64,000 nucleotides of DNA from Leishmania mexicana MHOM/GT/2001/U1103 (taxonomy: Eukaryota > Euglenozoa > Kinetoplastea > Trypanosomatida > Trypanosomatidae), in assembly GCF_000234665.1 (NCBI RefSeq), contig NC_018315.1, positions 62,001-126,000 of the forward strand, read 5' to 3'. A program made the position numbers and the translations under genes. The notes beneath the pieces were generated by a model. The model was not told the origin of the DNA and made no database searches. It saw only the letters and a list, made by a program, of their open reading frames with translations. Shown piece after piece: positions 29,591 through 39,244 of this stretch; position 1 is the stretch's first letter, and each line of letters begins with the position of its first letter.

Positions 29591-30058
29591 ATGCGCTATG
29601 ACCGCCTCGGCGTGCAGATGCGCACCGAGGAGAGCGAGGCCAAGAACACAAAACGGCGCCATCGATGGATCTACACTCCAGAGGCTCTCTTCTCGCTTCG
29701 CACCATCTATGCCACAGATGCCGTCCGCCTCTTCCATCGCTGGCGCCATCAGCGCAAGGGCCTCCCTGCCGCCATCGTTGGCACAGCGAAGTCCGCCGCA
29801 TCACCCAGCATTACTGACAAGAGCACGACTAGAGATGTCTGCACCCACCCACACCCCCCCAGGGGGCTTTGCCGCAGCCGCCGTCCGAAAGGGGCGAAAA
29901 GAAGACATGTGCTGCGTGTGGTGAGCCCTCGAGTCTGTCGATGCCCACACGGTCTCCCACTATGGTCACCTCATCATGTCAAGCACGACCACGGACCCAT
30001 GGAGGGGAAGCTGCCCCTCCACCAGGCACACGCGCACACCTTGGAAGGGCCTGAGTGA
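29591..30058 (+). CDS. Possible small hypothetical protein
   Basis: This 155-codon ATG-initiated frame lies inside the long gap. About the first 80 codons strongly prefer G/C third positions and encode varied sequence with Trp, Tyr and Phe (RHRWIYTPEALFSLRTIYAT, then AVRLFHRWRHQRKGLPAAIV), unlike the low-complexity shadows around it. The C-terminal half becomes Arg/His/Pro-rich and may be read-through into UTR-like sequence. A C/T tract at 29401-29443 with AG at 29468-29469 would give a 5' UTR of about 120 nt. The basic N-terminal half would suit a small mitochondrial or ribosome-associated protein, but no family was recognised. Confidence 0.4.
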   Translation: MRYDRLGVQMRTEESEAKNTKRRHRWIYTPEALFSLRTIYATDAVRLFHRWRHQRKGLPAAIVGTAKSAASPSITDKSTTRDVCTHPHPPRGLCRSRRPKGAKRRHVLRVVSPRVCRCPHGLPLWSPHHVKHDHGPMEGKLPLHQAHAHTLEGPE

Positions 30059-31627
30059 AGTGTGTCGTGTCTCTGCCTGCGTGTGAGTCGCTCATGCTCC
30101 TTCGAAGTGCGAGGAGGAAGGGTGTATGCTAAACGAGCCCGTGGACACGCACGTGTGCGCCAAACACTTTCATGCATGCTTATCTCCTCTCTTCGTTCTC
30201 GGCCTTTCTCGACCTCTTCAACCCTCGCGCCGCACTGTCAACCTCTCCCACCAACATCGTCAGACGTGTGCCATCACGGGCAACAGAATACCGTAGCCTG
30301 TCCTTCCACACCTGCGCCCCTTCTGCGCTCACACTCCGCAGCAGGTGTTCTTGCTCCTGCTTCTTCACGCCTGCTCTCTATCACGCACGCACTCTCCTTC
30401 GCGTACGCCGGTCCTCGTGCGCGCGAGTGGAGTGGCTCGACTGCCTCAGTGGCACGGCTAGAGCAACTGCCGTCCCATTTGGCGACCGCTTGTCATCAAG
30501 TCCTGTGCCGCTGCTGCGGTCACACTCGGGCCCGACCCATTTCTTTTCCCCCACCGCACCTCGCACTCGCGTGTGTCGATCAGGGCGCTCTCGGTTAATA
30601 CGCACATAGACACGCGCGCCCATCCGCACAGCGATCATGCTGAGGTGTAGCCCAGCTGCCGCTCTACTTATCATTCAACTGCAACCGATCCCGCTTGTGG
30701 ATCCTTCGCTCTGTCGGTGAACTCCACCGACATTGCATTGTTGTAGTGGTGCTGCCCACGTATCTCGTTGGCCGGTTCTCGGTGGAGGGGAGGAGTGGCG
30801 CGCACCGGTGACGGTGCTCACGATTGCGCAGGGGGGGACGCGGAGGTCCTCTCCGGACGGCAAGAGGGCGAGCAGAGGCGTCGGAGAGTGGAAGGTACCT
30901 CATCCTACACGTCATCCGGGGCTGTGGCGGCTCAGCACTCGACATCCGGCCTGTCTCGTTGCCAGGGTGTGAGGGCATCACTTGGTGTTTGCCTACTTGC
31001 ACTTGTGCAGGTAAGCTTGAGAGACACCACCGCTGTGCTGCGTGGGCGTGGACGTCTTCTGCGGAGGATCCTGCAACGCGTCATTGATCAGCAGCAGCCG
31101 TGACGGTAGCTGAAGGCGGAGGCGGAGGAGGGGCTTGCACATGCATCTCACGCAGACACGTAGTGACAGGCGCCACACGTGCACACGCACGCTTTTCTTG
31201 CAGTGCTGACCATCACTGAAAGGCAAAAGCGAGAGGGCGCGGAGGAAAGCGAGAAGTGTGCGCGAGATCGGCGAGGAGTGGGCTCGCTTCTCCTTCTTCG
31301 ATGAAGAAGGGCGCCGACGCCACACCTTGTCCTGCCCTGCTGCCCTTCTCTGCGTGTATTTCGGGATTATCGCCGTGGGTTTGGTATATGTTCTCCGCAG
31401 GTGTCCGTGTGGTTGGACCACACACACACACATACATACTTGTACACCCATACGCAAGAGCGCGTGTGTCGGGGTGTCCATGTCGAGCAGCTCACTCGAC
31501 GGCACATCATCATCACCGCATACAAGTCGGGCACATAATCTCCTAAGAGCGCAAGACGCACGTACACACACGCGCAGCACAGAAGGAGAGGCTGCACACT
31601 CTACCCCGATAAACACACGCACACACG

Positions 31628-31672
31628 CACATACATATACATGTATATATTATATACATATTATATACATAC
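31628..31672. repeat. AT-rich simple-sequence island
   Basis: A run of TATA, CATA and TGTATA units stands out in a G/C-rich chromosome. It looks like slippage-prone low-complexity DNA; no function is assigned. Confidence 0.7.
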
Positions 31673-32384
31673 ATCTCTCTCCTCTCGGTGTGTCTGAGTG
31701 CGCCCTTGCCCGTGTGCGGAGACCTCCTTTGTTCTTATTACTGTTGCAACTCCTCCTCCTCCCCCAATCATCGAGCACAGCCGTCGTCGCGTTGCGTGCG
31801 CGCGCGCCGGTGTGTTCGCTCACCCCACGCGGCAACACCGCTGCTCGACGCAACGGGTGTGAGCGGGAGAGGGAGACGTAAAGGAGGATACATAGAAGAG
31901 CAGAAGGTGCACGAGGCGACGAGGGAAGGTAGAAGACAATCACACGGCAACCGCGCAAGAAACGGGCGCGCCCCATCCACGCATTGAACACGGAAGGCGA
32001 AAGAAGGTCGTCACAGCGAGAGAGAGGGAGAGAGGGGGGAGAAAGCGAGTTGGTGAGCAAGGGGCCGTACAGTGGGAAGGCACACGCGTGCTCAAGCCTG
32101 CGGTGGTGGTGTGATTGGCCCGTCCTGCTGCATCTCTTCCTCCGCTCACCAATTACGTTTGTGCGACGGTCGCCGTCATCAGCGTGTTGTGCACGGTGTC
32201 GGTGTGCGTGCATCCATTTATATTTACATACATAGTGTCTCGTGTGCGTGCTGTAGCGTGTGCGGTCGTGCTCTCGATCTGTTCGGTTATTACGGAGGGA
32301 CACAACATCATACGAAAGCGGGTACCAGCGCACAGCACCGCTACGTGCCTACGACGGACCTCATAAAACAGAAAACGTAACAGT

Positions 32385-35300
32385 ATGGGATACCTGCAAG
32401 TGCTCCTCGCGTCCCATCGCCACCTCACTGCTGCACCTCTGCGTCTCCGTGCTCGTGGTGCAGTTATGGCGCCAGTGTCCGAGTGTGCCGCTGCACCGTC
32501 GTGTGTGCCTCCTCCTCCTCTTCCTTCATCCTCCCCACCTCCCTCAGCATCGCCAGCTGCACCCGTGCGTTCTGCAGAAAAGTGCACACAGCTGATGGTG
32601 AAGGCGAAGAGACGGGACAGGGGGCGGTGGATAGGCGGCGGCGGCGGCGGCTCGTACCGCGCCAGGGGAGCGTACGTCGCTGTAGCGTCACCGGTGGTCG
32701 AGCCACTCCACTGCGAACGAAGACAACGGCAGCTCGCGCAGCTCACGGTGGTGGCAGTGCACGTAATGCGACACACAGCAGCACGGCGGTGGTGCCACTC
32801 GAAGTCCAGTGAACCTCCGAGTGACGGTGATCTGTCACCACGTGCTGAATGTCGGCCCGCACCATCAAGCGAAGCGGTCCCGCCCGAGTGCGGGGACTCG
32901 AAGGAGGAACGCCCATCTCTACTTGACGGGCTACTTCGCCGACTACAACAGACGACAGGTGTCTCAGCCAGCGACAGGTGGGCAGCAGTGCCCGCTGCAG
33001 CGTCATCGGCGCTGGATGCATCTAGCCGTCACGGTTGTCCACGCACTATCGCAAGGACCGAGGAAGAGGCGTACGTGCCGCTCCTCTTCCGGCCCGACTT
33101 TCAGCGTGCCAACCCACATGCGCGCCGGCACGCCGCCGCTGCGATTACAGCAGCGGAGCCAGAAGCGATGGCGCCAACGATCACAGTCGATCTGTGTTGG
33201 CGTGCCGTAGAAGAGGGCGGCGTGCAGGCGGCACGCGGCAGTTTACGGGAACGCGCCTCACACAAAACGCTCGAGACAGTTGCACACGAGGCTGCACCTG
33301 CGGCAGCGCGCTCACCCGCGCCACGCGGGGATGCGGAGGCTGCCAAATTGGGCGATCCACGCACGGATGCCGCTGCATCGCCTGCCTTGGTGTGCAGCGA
33401 CAACGCGCTTCTCGAAGAATTCGACATGGACAACATCCCAGCCTTTGATCTAGGTGGTGCACAGGAAGATGGACGCGCAATCAACGAGGAGAGGGATCGA
33501 CAGCTCGATGGCGACGCCTCCGCGGCGGCGGCATCACCGGCGCATCCGGAAGCCGTTTCGAAAGACGACTGGGATGATCTGTTGTGCGGTGCTGTTGACA
33601 AGGACAGCGAAGACGTGGAGGATTGGATCACCGACGGCGCCCTGCCCGTGGCACCTGCCGCCTCTGCCGGTGATGCTGTGCGGACAGCCGATAGGCGCTC
33701 TCGCCAGCTCATACTGGACCCAGTGGAGTGGCTGGCCCAGGCCTCCGACGCCCCGCTCATGGACGAGGGCCTGCTCGAATCGAGCACGCACATCAAGGAC
33801 CAACTTACTGAGACGCTCGCGCCGTCCGCTGCCGCCAAGTACACGGAGTGGCTTAGCCATCAAATGCACGATGCCACCTTCCGCGACGTGGAGGCGGCAA
33901 TCGGCGAAGCGCCGCCGAGCGCGGACAATGTGGCAGCGATAGCCGCCAAGGGCTTTGACCCGGCAACGGCAGTATTCATGGCATCAGCATCGCAGCAGAG
34001 CATCGACGCCGAGGAAGACACGAGCTTGCAGGAGGAGCTGACTGCTGAGCTTTACGCCGACGTCTCTCGAGCCATCCGCAAGCAGCAGTGGCACCGACCG
34101 CGCAACCGGAAGGCGAAGCGCAGCAGGGCGGCGACGGCCGCCCTCTCGACTAGCACTGACACAAACGGAGACCGTTTCACGGATGCAGTGCACCCGTCAG
34201 AGGCGCCTCTGAGTCAGGAGAACGATGCCGCGACGATGCAACTCGAGGCACTGCCTCCTGCCGCTCAGTCTGCAGCCCCCCTCAACCCAGACGAGGGTGC
34301 AGATGGTACCGCTGGCGGTGCGCTGCCGACACCTTGTCACGAAGTCGCTGCCGCCTCGCTCACGGGACCGAAGAGGGATAGCACGACTGCACCAGCGGCG
34401 GAGTCGGACGCACTTGTCTACAACATTTTTACGCGCCGCGTCGCCAAGGCTGGATCGATGAGCATCCGCACACTGGCACTGATGGGCATCGGCGTCGACC
34501 GAACCACGCGTGAACTCTGCGTGACGGACGGCGAGGCGCTGCGGAACCTCGCTGGCGAGCTGCGTGCCCACCGTGTCTCCTGGCCAAAGCTCTGGTCGCG
34601 CGGCCCCCTTTATCAACAGATTGAGCGTCTCCTGAGCGATGCGACCGTCGAGGACCCCGTGGAGCGAGTGTCGGGACTACTGAAGTTGCAGTACAACCGA
34701 TCCCACCTGCAGCGGCAGAAGCCTGGTCTTGTCGTATGCGGAGACACGACAGAGTCGGAGCAAACACCATCAGCGGCTGTGGAGGCGACCACTGCGCAGC
34801 CTAGTATGATCGAGAGCATCGATGAAAAGCTCCTCACCCTTCAGGACCTTAACGCGGAGCAACAGGCTGTCGTGCAGCTGGTCATGCAGGGGCATCATAC
34901 ATACATCGGCGGCGGCGCTGGCACGGGCAAGTCGGTGCTGCTCCGTGTCATCAAGCAGCAGCTTGCTCGTGAAGGACTAGCTGTGGCTGTGACGGGGACG
35001 ACCGGCATTGCCAGCTCTCAGATCGGCGGGTGCACGCTGCATCACTGTCTCGGTATCAGCCCTCTTGGCGAGTTCACGCGTCGCAAGGACTTGAGCAGCT
35101 ACGACGTCATAATCATTGATGAGGTGTCGATGCTTTCACGGGATCTCTTCGAGTCGCTGGAGGTGCACCTGCGCCGCGCCAACAACATCAACCTCCCCTT
35201 CGGTGGTGTACAGATGATACTGAGCGGCGACTTTCTGCAGCTCGGCGCCATTCACGCGCAGCCGCTTATCACGTCCACTGTCTTCCGCCGCAACTTTGTT

Positions 35301-37097
35301 CAGCTGAAGCTGCACACGGTGGTGCGGCAGAACCGCGACCTGCGCTTTACCGCCCAGCTGCAGCAGCTTCGGCGTGGAATAGTGCCACCGGACCTACCAA
35401 AATCGGTGCGGTTCATGTCACGAGAGCAGGTGGTGGCCGAGCACCATGCTGCGTCGGAGCTACGTGAGCGCCAGCAGGCCCAACTGCAGCAGGTCCTGTC
35501 CACCGCAGCCTGCGAGCCCTCCATAGACCCTCACACGGAGGCACGGACGACCTTCAATGCTGCCGATGAGAGCCTTCGGACTCCGTCCGCGCCGGCGACC
35601 ACGCCTGTGAGTCCGGTCCCACAAGTGCGGCGCCGCGACAGCGTGGCTGCATTCGTGGACGGCGCCGTGAACCTGTTGCCGACGAATCACGAGGTCGACG
35701 CGACCAACACGGAGCAGCTGGACAGGTTGGATGGGGAGCTCATCACATTCACACCTCAGCTCCTGCCCCCGTCCCTCGTGGGTGCCTGGTCTCCGACGTA
35801 TGTGCTGCGCGTCTATGCGCCACCGAAGCTGAACATGCAGATGTTTGCGCTGGAGATACGGCGGTACCTCGCCGCTTTCTACACACACGGGCAGCGCGCG
35901 TCGTCGCGACCTTCGTCTCGCTTGTCAGCGCGGCTGGCAAGTCGGAAAACGGATGCCGCGGCGTTCTCCAGCACCGCAGCAGCGTCAGCAGACTTCAGTG
36001 ACGGTGCGTGGCTCCTGCACCCCAGCCTCAGCGAGCGCAGCATCGTGTTGTACCCCCTCTTCGTCGACGCCTTGGCCCTCCGGGTGCGTCTGCCGCCGAC
36101 GATGGACAAGGACGAGGCGCAGGAGTTCTTGCTGTACCTGAGTGAACTGGATCGTCATCTTGAAAGCATCGACAACGGCGTACGGGTCCGCGACGTCCTC
36201 GTGCACCCAGACGGCATGCATACGGAGCAGGACGAGTTCACTCTCTTGCAGTACGCCCAACGCACTCCGCTTGCCCGGCCACTGGGGCTAAAGATTGGCG
36301 CTCGCGTGATGCTCCGCACGAACCTGGCCCCAGGGCTTGTGAACGGAAGCCTGGGCACCGTTGTCGCCTTCCGCAAGCTGGAAATGGACCAGCTCCCGCG
36401 CTACATTCTCGGCAGCGCGCAGCGGGAGGAATCCATCTTGCAGTACGCCGACTACTTGAAGTACGAGCAGGGCTTCGACGTGCCACTGGTGCCGGTATTG
36501 GACTTCAACGGGCGGCAGGAGGTGATCCCGCCAGTGACGCACTTTGTTGGAGGGCTGCCGAACACGCACTTCTACAGCATGGGGATCATCGCCCTGCCGC
36601 TCTCCTTAGCCTACGCCTTCACGGTGCACAAGGTGCAGGGCCTCACCCTGGTGGGTCGCGTGCACCTGGAGCTGTCTCGCATGTGGCCGTGTGAGCATCT
36701 GCTGTACGTGGCCATGAGTCGCGTGCGTAACCCGGAGCAGCTGTCGGTCTCCTCTTTTCACCCCAGCCTGGTGCGTACGGCGGCGGACTGTCTGCTCTTC
36801 GATGACAGCCTGCCGCCGGTGACGCAGGCGCGCATCGCGCCGTACATGGTGGCGGCGACCTGGCGGCGCTCAGTGGAGCGACGCAAGAAGACGGTGCTGA
36901 GGAAGCGCCTCGAGGCGTACGTGGCGAGGCGCCAGCAGAGGCTGCAAAGTGAGGCGAGTAGAGGCGACATCCGCGCAGAAATACGGCTTCTGGAGGAAAA
37001 GATGCTGAAGCAGCGGGTGAGGGCGTCGGCAGCGCGCGGCAAGCGCCGCAACACCACCGGTAAGTTAGGAGCCGTAGCGGCCTCCCCAACGGTGTGA
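32385..37097 (+). CDS. PIF1-family DNA helicase, probably mitochondrial (first of tandem pair)
   Basis: The protein has 1,570 residues. PIF1 helicases are 5'-3' superfamily 1B enzymes; trypanosomatids have several, some acting on kinetoplast DNA. The N-terminus (MGYLQVLLASHRHLTAAPLR) is basic with no acidic residues, suggesting mitochondrial import. Residues to about 660 are low complexity. An accessory block starts at LVYNIFTRRV and is shared with the downstream paralogue. The helicase core begins near residue 825 (LNAEQQAVVQLVM). It has Walker A GGGAGTGKS (K849), DEAD-box-like IIIDEVSML, motif III GGVQMILSGDFLQLG, and the C-terminal AYAFTVHKVQGLTL and YVAMSRVRN motifs, all intact. A basic coiled tail follows. 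The core has a long insertion after QLRRG (about residues 1010-1095). Confidence 0.93.
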   Translation: MGYLQVLLASHRHLTAAPLRLRARGAVMAPVSECAAAPSCVPPPPLPSSSPPPSASPAAPVRSAEKCTQLMVKAKRRDRGRWIGGGGGGSYRARGAYVAVASPVVEPLHCERRQRQLAQLTVVAVHVMRHTAARRWCHSKSSEPPSDGDLSPRAECRPAPSSEAVPPECGDSKEERPSLLDGLLRRLQQTTGVSASDRWAAVPAAASSALDASSRHGCPRTIARTEEEAYVPLLFRPDFQRANPHARRHAAAAITAAEPEAMAPTITVDLCWRAVEEGGVQAARGSLRERASHKTLETVAHEAAPAAARSPAPRGDAEAAKLGDPRTDAAASPALVCSDNALLEEFDMDNIPAFDLGGAQEDGRAINEERDRQLDGDASAAAASPAHPEAVSKDDWDDLLCGAVDKDSEDVEDWITDGALPVAPAASAGDAVRTADRRSRQLILDPVEWLAQASDAPLMDEGLLESSTHIKDQLTETLAPSAAAKYTEWLSHQMHDATFRDVEAAIGEAPPSADNVAAIAAKGFDPATAVFMASASQQSIDAEEDTSLQEELTAELYADVSRAIRKQQWHRPRNRKAKRSRAATAALSTSTDTNGDRFTDAVHPSEAPLSQENDAATMQLEALPPAAQSAAPLNPDEGADGTAGGALPTPCHEVAAASLTGPKRDSTTAPAAESDALVYNIFTRRVAKAGSMSIRTLALMGIGVDRTTRELCVTDGEALRNLAGELRAHRVSWPKLWSRGPLYQQIERLLSDATVEDPVERVSGLLKLQYNRSHLQRQKPGLVVCGDTTESEQTPSAAVEATTAQPSMIESIDEKLLTLQDLNAEQQAVVQLVMQGHHTYIGGGAGTGKSVLLRVIKQQLAREGLAVAVTGTTGIASSQIGGCTLHHCLGISPLGEFTRRKDLSSYDVIIIDEVSMLSRDLFESLEVHLRRANNINLPFGGVQMILSGDFLQLGAIHAQPLITSTVFRRNFVQLKLHTVVRQNRDLRFTAQLQQLRRGIVPPDLPKSVRFMSREQVVAEHHAASELRERQQAQLQQVLSTAACEPSIDPHTEARTTFNAADESLRTPSAPATTPVSPVPQVRRRDSVAAFVDGAVNLLPTNHEVDATNTEQLDRLDGELITFTPQLLPPSLVGAWSPTYVLRVYAPPKLNMQMFALEIRRYLAAFYTHGQRASSRPSSRLSARLASRKTDAAAFSSTAAASADFSDGAWLLHPSLSERSIVLYPLFVDALALRVRLPPTMDKDEAQEFLLYLSELDRHLESIDNGVRVRDVLVHPDGMHTEQDEFTLLQYAQRTPLARPLGLKIGARVMLRTNLAPGLVNGSLGTVVAFRKLEMDQLPRYILGSAQREESILQYADYLKYEQGFDVPLVPVLDFNGRQEVIPPVTHFVGGLPNTHFYSMGIIALPLSLAYAFTVHKVQGLTLVGRVHLELSRMWPCEHLLYVAMSRVRNPEQLSVSSFHPSLVRTAADCLLFDDSLPPVTQARIAPYMVAATWRRSVERRKKTVLRKRLEAYVARRQQRLQSEASRGDIRAEIRLLEEKMLKQRVRASAARGKRRNTTGKLGAVAASPTV
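36589..36745 (+). repeat. 157-bp block identical to 41943-42099
   Basis: Every base matches the corresponding segment of the downstream paralogue, including synonymous positions and a TTA leucine codon. Flanking helicase sequence differs at many sites. It encodes the last helicase motifs. Read as a gene-conversion tract. Confidence 0.9.
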
Positions 37098-39244
37098 GCA
37101 GCAGACGCGCAGATGTCCCAACACCGATCCAGCGGGTCATAGGCGGTACTGCAGTCTCCGAAGTGCGTCTGAGGCTGATGCTCACTGCTTGAGCCAGCAC
37201 ATGTGAGGAGGCTGCGAAGGCACCAGCACACACACAAATATCTGTAGGCGTGCACTGTATCCCTGTCGATGGACGACTCGATGCAGCAGCCCAACCCTCT
37301 CCACCACCACCACCGCTGCCAGCCCACTCCCGTTGGCCTGCACTCTGTTATCTTCTAAAAAGAAACGAAAATCGACCCACAAACATTCGCGCACGCAGCG
37401 AGGTGCAAGGAGGCGCATGCGGTCACGTCAGTCAGGCTGTGTGTGGGCGAGCGAGCACACACACACACACACTCCCTCCCTCGTCTGCCCGCAATCACTC
37501 GCCTCGAGAGGAGCAAGGAGAGAGGGGGTGAAAAAGGACATAAACCGGAGAAGTCGGCTGCTCTGCCCTTCTCGGCACCCCACCTACCCACCCACCCCCT
37601 CCCTCCTTGAGGACAAGATGCGCGCCTGCCGCGCCATAGAACGCCCTCTCTATTTCATTGCCTCCTCGCTATACTTCTCCTCTTCCGATCTCCCCACCCC
37701 TCACTCGCTCCGTCACGCGCCCACACGCCTGTCACGCCGGTGCCATCACAGAGGCCTGTAACGCATAACCTACACTAGATTCTCCGTGTATATATCTATA
37801 TCTATATATACGTTGATTCTGCTTCTTCGTACACTGTGCGTGTGTGTATGTGTGTGTGCTGGGGTGTGATGCTGGAAGGCCTTTACTTAGATTAGCGCCT
37901 GCCCCCACCCACCTCACCCCCACCCCCGCCTCTCGGCGTCTCCGCTGTCTCCCGTACTCGTTCTCTCTCTCTGGCTTGCTGTGCTTCAGCACGTGCGTCC
38001 GCGTGTGTGCTGCCGGTTTCCTCACTGGTGTTTGGTGCCCACACACGCACACGCGCATCATCTTCAAGTGAGCCGCAGCGGTTGACGACACGAAAGGACA
38101 AGCGACTGGGCAAAGCGAGAGCGTGAACGCAACTGAACGAGTGCACGGGAGAAGTGAGCAGCGGAGATCACAACGACCGCCGTCCCTGCTGTTCGCCTCC
38201 ACACGCACACACATATACACCGCCCCCTCACGTCTCCTCGCCCCACCCGCCGACGCACGCGCTCTTCTTCTGCGCTCCTAGAAGCTTTCTTCTCTCTCTC
38301 TGTGTCCACAACTGTCGTTGTGTCATTTTTCGTTTCTTCCTTTGGACTTCCGTCCCGCCACACGGCTGCGCCACCCGCCACCCGTTGTGTTGCGCCGTGT
38401 TCCTTGCTTCTACACGCACACCCTTCATAGAGCACATCTCCCGTAACTTCTCTTGTACATCTCTTTCTTTCGTTTTTTTTCCTCGTTGGTTCTTCGATAC
38501 ATTGCGGCCTACCATCCTCGACGCGACCTCCTCCTCCTCCTCCCCCTCCTCCTCCCCCCCCCCTCCTCCTCTCGCTCAGCTCGTCGTCTCCGTCGGTTGC
38601 GCGGTGGTATTCCGGTGCATCTTTCTGTTCTTGGTTCTCGCACTTGGACTCGTTTTTTTTTCTTTTTCCCGCTCTCTTGGTGTCTCGCCGCGGTGTTGGT
38701 CGTTGTACACTTTCATGGTACCGCACGCACGCACACACGCGCACACTCTCCCGGGCGTGTCAAGCTGTTCCTTCTGTTTGTAAACAGACACCCTTCCTTG
38801 TATTTTGTCTTCCCCCCCCCCTCTCCGCACTCCCCGCACATCTTCATAGATCTTGACCCTCCCCCTCCCCCTCCCCTCCCCTCTCTCTCTCGCACACCCG
38901 CACACCCAGCCCGCACCTTGCCACATCGCCCACCATCCCGCTGCTTCCGTCGAAACAAACGTGTCTGTGTGTGCGTGCGTTCGCCACTCTCCTTTTCTTC
39001 GGCTTCTTTCGCATCTCCCCCCTCCCCCGTCTTCCCTGTCTCACGCGGAGCGAACAGACGCGCAGGCCTCTCTCGGCCCTCCTCCTCCTCATCTCGCCTC
39101 GTGTGCTCGCTGCTCGTTGTGTGCCGTCCATTTTGGTCCGGTGTTTTGGCCGCTCCCCCAGCCCCATCCACCCCTCCTCGTTGACGTGTCCAGGGGCACA
39201 TCACGAACGGATTCTTGCCGGCGCTGCTCTCGCTCGCTTCCTCA
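37098..39244. other. Intergenic/UTR region with very pyrimidine-rich leader
   Basis: About 2.1 kb separate the two helicase genes. It contains a CA run at about 37455-37472, a TATA-rich stretch at 37789-37810 and, from about 38160, a kilobase of mostly C and T with T-runs (38472-38480, 38650-38665) and C-runs (38556-38566, 38812-38821). One candidate acceptor is the tract at 38529-38575 followed by AG at 38578-38579. No gene was seen. Confidence 0.55.

Larger units (their letters stand above)
28526..32384. other. Long intergenic region
   Basis: At nearly 3.9 kb this is the longest gap in the window. It contains CAC/CCA repeats (28756-28790 and 29063-29083), a candidate small ORF at 29591-30058, an AT-rich island at 31628-31672 and GA-rich sequence at 32015-32045. 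A polypyrimidine tract near 32121-32150 followed by AG at 32181-32182 may serve the helicase gene. A large gap in an otherwise regular array suggests a missed short or non-coding gene. Confidence 0.5.

Noticed and set aside
31628..31672. AT-rich island as a possible origin or centromere
   Set aside because: It is only 45 bases of simple repeats; trypanosomatid origins and centromeres are not defined by such motifs.
37789..37810. TATA-like stretch as a promoter
   Set aside because: Protein-coding genes here are polycistronic and lack TATA-driven promoters; this is low-complexity sequence in an intergenic region.
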